Part shown: positions 8,342-10,611 of the stretch, piece by piece
Position numbering within the stretch: position 1 is the stretch's first letter
How the letters are laid out: each line of letters begins with the position of its first letter
Assembly (NCBI GenBank): GCA_946480705.1
Contig: CAMLLF010000071.1
Span: 1 to 10,611, forward strand
DNA from: an uncultured Lysobacteraceae bacterium
Lineage (GTDB): Bacteria > Pseudomonadota > Gammaproteobacteria > Xanthomonadales > Rhodanobacteraceae
Direction: 5' to 3'
Length of the DNA stretch: 10,611 nt
The notes under the pieces: generated by a model
What the model was told of the DNA's origin: nothing
The model's database searches: none
Seen by the model: only the letters and a program-made list of their open reading frames with translations
Program-made: the position numbers and the translations under genes

Positions 8342-9645
8342 GCGGCAGCAACGAAACCTGGATCAGCGCGCGCAGCGGTGCGCTCGGCGGCGAGATCCGC
8401 GTGCCGGGCGACAAGTCGATCTCGCACCGTGCCGTGATGTTCGCCGCGCTCGCCGACGGCATATCGACGATCCGCGGTTTTCTCGAAGGCGAGGACACGC
8501 GGGCGACCGCGCGCGCGTTCGAGGCCATGGGCGTGCAGATTGAACAGCCCAGCGCGAGCGAGCGCGTCGTTCACGGCGTCGGCCTCCATGGTCTCAATGC
8601 ACCGGCCGCGGCGATCGACTGCGGCAATGCCGGCACCGGCATGCGCCTCTTGACCGGCATTCTGGCGGGCCAGGCGTTCGACACGACCTTGACCGGCGAC
8701 GAATCGCTGTCGCGCCGGCCGATGCGCCGCGTGATCGAACCGCTCACGCGCATGGGCGCGCGCATCGATGCGCAGGACGGCGGTCTGCCGCCGCTGCGCG
8801 TACACGGCGGGCGCGCGCTCGCGGGCATCGACTACGCTCTGCCGGTCGCGAGCGCGCAGGTCAAGTCGGCGCTGCTGCTCGCCGGGCTCTACGCGAAGGG
8901 CGAAACCACGGTGCGCGAACCGCATCCGACGCGCGACTACACCGAGCGCATGCTCGCGGCGTTCGGTTGGCCGGTCGCATTCTCCGCGGGCGAGGCGCGC
9001 GTGAGCGGCGGCAGCCAGCTGCGCGCGACCGCGGTCGTCGTGCCGGCGGATTTTTCGTCGGCGGCGTTCTTCCTCGTGGCCGCGAGCATCGTGCCCGGCT
9101 CGGACCTGCTCGTGCGCGAAGTGGGCATCAACCCGCGCCGCACGGGCCTGCTGGATGCATTGAAGCGGATGGGCGCCGACATCACGCTCGAACGCCCGCG
9201 CGAACTCGGCGGCGAGGCCGTCGCCGACCTGCGCGTGCGGCACGCGAAGCTCCGGGGCATCGATGTGCCCGTAGCGCTGGTGCCGGACATGATCGACGAG
9301 TTCCCGGTCCTGTTCGTGGCCGCGGCCGCCGCGGAAGGCACGACGCGCGTGACCGGCGCAGCCGAATTGCGGGTCAAGGAGTCCGACCGCATCGCCGTCA
9401 TGGCGCGAGGCCTGCGCACGCTCGGCATCGCGATCGAGGAGACGCCCGACGGCGCGGTCGTCGAGGGCGGCCGGTTCTCCGGCGGCGACGTCGGCAGCGC
9501 CGGCGACCATCGCTGCGCGATGAGCTTCGCGGTCGCCGGCCTGATCGCCGACGGCGACGTGCGCATCGGCGACTGCGCGAATGTCGCGACCTCGTTCCCC
9601 GGTTTCGTCGAGCTCGCCAACGGCTGCGGGTTCCGCCTGAAGTGA
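8338..9645 (+). CDS. aroA: 3-phosphoshikimate 1-carboxyvinyltransferase (EPSP synthase)
   Basis: Joins shikimate 3-phosphate and phosphoenolpyruvate to EPSP, the sixth shikimate-pathway step and the glyphosate target. The 435 residues contain GGEIRVPGDKSISHR with K26, S27 and R31, GNAGTGMR (96-103), the SAQVKSALLLAG substrate loop, TRDYTERML, catalytic D320 in MIDEFP, RVKESDR with K347-E348, and DHRCAMSF near the end. GDKS and SAQxK are features of class II or Bacillus-like EPSP synthases rather than the E. coli class I type (GSKS). Two other class II hallmarks differ: RDY rather than RDH, and NPRRTG rather than NPTRTG. G99 is equivalent to E. coli G96, the position that is Ala in glyphosate-tolerant CP4, so ordinary glyphosate sensitivity is predicted. 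GGAGG at 8326-8330 precedes the ATG by 7 nt, and ATGA overlaps the hisC stop. Unlike pseudomonads, there is no fused or adjacent tyrA. Confidence 0.97.
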   Translation: MSGSNETWISARSGALGGEIRVPGDKSISHRAVMFAALADGISTIRGFLEGEDTRATARAFEAMGVQIEQPSASERVVHGVGLHGLNAPAAAIDCGNAGTGMRLLTGILAGQAFDTTLTGDESLSRRPMRRVIEPLTRMGARIDAQDGGLPPLRVHGGRALAGIDYALPVASAQVKSALLLAGLYAKGETTVREPHPTRDYTERMLAAFGWPVAFSAGEARVSGGSQLRATAVVVPADFSSAAFFLVAASIVPGSDLLVREVGINPRRTGLLDALKRMGADITLERPRELGGEAVADLRVRHAKLRGIDVPVALVPDMIDEFPVLFVAAAAAEGTTRVTGAAELRVKESDRIAVMARGLRTLGIAIEETPDGAVVEGGRFSGGDVGSAGDHRCAMSFAVAGLIADGDVRIGDCANVATSFPGFVELANGCGFRLK

Positions 9646-9652
9646 CTGGCGT

Positions 9653-9667
9653 GCCGGCTGAGCCGGC
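9653..9667 (+). other. GC-rich hairpin after aroA
   Basis: GCCGGC-TGA-GCCGGC forms a 6-bp stem with a 3-nt loop, 7 nt after the aroA stop in the 111-bp aroA-cmk gap. No T-run follows, only further GC-rich DNA, so it is at best a Rho-assisted or partial 3' end for the pheA-hisC-aroA transcript. Confidence 0.35.
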
Positions 9668-9717
9668 CGCGGCCGCGCGCGTTTCGTCGACGCGGGAGCA
9701 ATCCGCTTCCGGCAAGC

Positions 9718-9726
9718 TGCTAGACT
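9718..9726 (+). promoter_or_regulatory. Candidate extended -10 promoter of cmk
   Basis: TGC-TAGACT combines an extended TG motif with a -10 hexamer matching 4 of 6. No convincing -35 is seen at 16-18 bp, which extended -10 promoters can tolerate. Transcription near 9733 would give a leader of about 24 nt before the cmk ATG. It sits in the only gap between aroA and cmk, where a separate start for cmk-rpsA would be useful. Confidence 0.35.
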
Positions 9727-9756
9727 CTCGCGGTTTGCCCCGCCTGCCGAGCCCCC

Positions 9757-10443
9757 ATGAGCCGATCCGACAAGCCTGCCCCCGTGTTGACCATCGACGG
9801 GCCGTCCGGCTCGGGCAAGGGCACGATCGCGCGCATCGTCGCCGAACGGCTGGGCTGGCACCTGCTCGACTCGGGCGCGCTGTATCGCGCGGTCGGTTAT
9901 GCGGCCTCGATGGCCGGGCTCGACCTGTCCGACGACGACGCGATGACGCGCTGCGCGGAGACCACGAAGATCACGTTTCGCGATCCCAAAGACGGACGCG
10001 AAACAAGGGTTTACGTGAATTCCCACGACGCGACCGACGAACTGCGCACCGAGACCGTCGGCGCGGTCGCGTCCGCCATCGCGGCAATTCCTGCCGTCCG
10101 CACCGCGCTCGTCGACAAGCAGCTGAGCTTCCGCCGCCAGCCGGGCCTCGTCGCCGACGGCCGCGACATGGGCACGGTAATTTTCCCGGATGCGGCCTTC
10201 AAGGTGTTCCTGACGGCGAGCGCCGAGGAGCGCGCGAAGCGCCGCTATAAGCAGTTGAAGGACAAGGGGCTTGCCGTTACACTTACGTCCCTTTTGCGCG
10301 AGATCGAAGCGCGCGACGCCCGCGATGCGGCACGTCCCGTCGCTCCCCTGAAGCCGGCATCGGATGCCGTCTTGATCGACTCGACCGGGATGCCCGTCGA
10401 CGCCGTCGTGGACAAGGTTCTTGGCCTTATCCAGAACGGCTGA
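9757..10443 (+). CDS. cmk: Cytidylate kinase
   Basis: Phosphorylates CMP and dCMP to the diphosphates with ATP, supplying pyrimidine nucleotides in the cytosol. The 228 residues are typical. The P-loop GPSGSGKGT is at 15-23 and [13 protein letters not shown] (36-48) is the CMP-binding block. [13 protein letters not shown] (134 onward) is the family signature, and the lid region has [13 protein letters not shown] followed by [21 protein letters not shown]. The ATG at 9757 fits the family N terminus; only a weak GAG stands upstream as ribosome site. It follows aroA by 111 bp and precedes rpsA by 154 bp, the conserved cmk-rpsA order of gammaproteobacteria. A promoter-like site inside its last quarter may serve rpsA. 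Confidence 0.97.
   Translation: MSRSDKPAPVLTIDGPSGSGKGTIARIVAERLGWHLLDSGALYRAVGYAASMAGLDLSDDDAMTRCAETTKITFRDPKDGRETRVYVNSHDATDELRTETVGAVASAIAAIPAVRTALVDKQLSFRRQPGLVADGRDMGTVIFPDAAFKVFLTASAEERAKRRYKQLKDKGLAVTLTSLLREIEARDARDAARPVAPLKPASDAVLIDSTGMPVDAVVDKVLGLIQNG
10255..10283 (+). promoter_or_regulatory. Candidate promoter inside cmk, directed at rpsA
   Basis: TTGAAG (10255-10260) and TACACT (10278-10283) are separated by exactly 17 bp, each matching consensus at 4 of 6, in a locally less GC-rich patch of the coding sequence. Transcription would start near 10290 and give rpsA a leader of about 300 nt including the cmk tail. In E. coli, rpsA is partly transcribed from promoters within the upstream cmk gene, so the position is sensible. 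Assigned by eye. Confidence 0.4.
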
Positions 10444-10456
10444 CCGTCACCTTCTT

Positions 10457-10497
10457 CGTTTTTGCACAAAGGGAAAAACGGTCCCGCATCTCGCGGG
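10457..10497 (+). promoter_or_regulatory. Two tandem hairpins in the rpsA leader
   Basis: CGTTTTT (10457-10463) pairs with AAAAACG (10474-10480) around a 10-nt loop. Two bases later CCCGC (10483-10487) pairs with GCGGG (10493-10497) around ATCTC. They start 13 nt after the cmk stop. The first is AT-rich and the second is not followed by a T-run, so a terminator is unlikely. Gammaproteobacterial S1 represses its own translation through a structured rpsA leader, and these stems could belong to such a leader. That role is inference. Confidence 0.4.
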
Positions 10498-10513
10498 TAA
10501 CTCCATGGCGTCA

Positions 10514-10563
10514 GCAAAGGCGCCCCAACAGGCAAGCCGGTAGTCGCGACGTCGCAAAGGCGC
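10514..10563 (+). repeat. 10-nt direct repeat in the rpsA leader
   Basis: GCAAAGGCGC occurs at 10514-10523 and again at 10554-10563, a 40-nt period. Between them lie overlapping short palindromes (GTCGCGAC and GCGACGTCGC, 10543-10555). No promoter hexamers in this stretch are convincing. The repeats may be chance or part of leader structure. Confidence 0.35.
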
Positions 10564-10597
10564 GCGAGCTGCGGCTTATTTCCATTCTGGAATCAAC

Positions 10598-10611
10598 ATG
10601 ACCGAAAGTTT
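10598..10611 (+). CDS. rpsA: 30S ribosomal protein S1, first codons only
   Basis: The window ends five codons into this gene. The visible start MTESF is identical to the E. coli S1 N terminus, and position directly after cmk is the conserved gammaproteobacterial order. TGGAA at 10588-10592 lies 5 nt before the ATG as a modest ribosome site. S1 binds mRNA on the small ribosomal subunit to help initiation. Only context and five residues support the call. Confidence 0.85.

Noticed and set aside
8263..10026. 587-codon open frame on the - strand across aroA and the start of cmk
   Set aside because: It lies antisense to well-conserved genes, is Arg/Ala/His/Gly-rich without any recognisable domain, and is expected from G/C-biased codons in high-GC DNA.

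Overview
This is an ordinary, GC-rich bacterial chromosomal segment carrying core amino-acid biosynthesis genes. The proteins resemble gammaproteobacterial families throughout. The order pheA-hisC-aroA-cmk-rpsA is of the kind seen in Pseudomonas and Xanthomonas relatives. The SerC sequence, strong G/C third-position bias and overall layout fit the Xanthomonadales (Lysobacterales) best. That placement is inference from gene content and protein similarity; no marker RNA is present.

Layout. Positions 1-315 hold the C-terminal end of an EAL-domain (c-di-GMP phosphodiesterase type) protein. serC follows on the + strand from a TTG start. A 31-bp dyad directly after its stop separates it from a convergent ABC-F ATPase gene of the YheS type (1542-3137, - strand), whose product stops after the second ATPase domain. 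Upstream of the ABC-F gene, on the same strand, is serA (3274-4509). The 136-bp gap between them holds a 102-bp element bounded by imperfect 26-27 nt inverted repeats. serA is divergent from a FAD-linked dehydrogenase gene (4666-6048), best read as D-2-hydroxyglutarate dehydrogenase. Their shared 156-bp control region contains a perfect 7-bp dyad with 11-nt spacing (T-N11-A form) over a candidate serA promoter.

From 6126 onward the + strand carries pheA, hisC and aroA, joined by two 4-bp stop/start overlaps, then cmk after 111 bp, and the first five codons of rpsA (ribosomal protein S1) at the right edge. A candidate promoter lies inside cmk, and the rpsA leader has small hairpins and a 10-nt direct repeat.

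How the genes work together. SerA and SerC are steps 1 and 2 of phosphoserine synthesis. SerA-family enzymes can reduce 2-oxoglutarate to D-2-hydroxyglutarate, which the neighbouring FAD dehydrogenase would re-oxidise. AroA makes EPSP for chorismate, PheA converts chorismate to phenylpyruvate, and the HisC-family aminotransferase can form phenylalanine or tyrosine from the keto acids. Cmk and S1 serve nucleotide supply and translation. I see no transposase, integrase, phage gene, toxin-antitoxin pair, CRISPR array, tRNA or rRNA. I did not find an undescribed system. The points most worth a second look are the serA/dehydrogenase control region, the inverted-repeat element and the short ABC-F protein.
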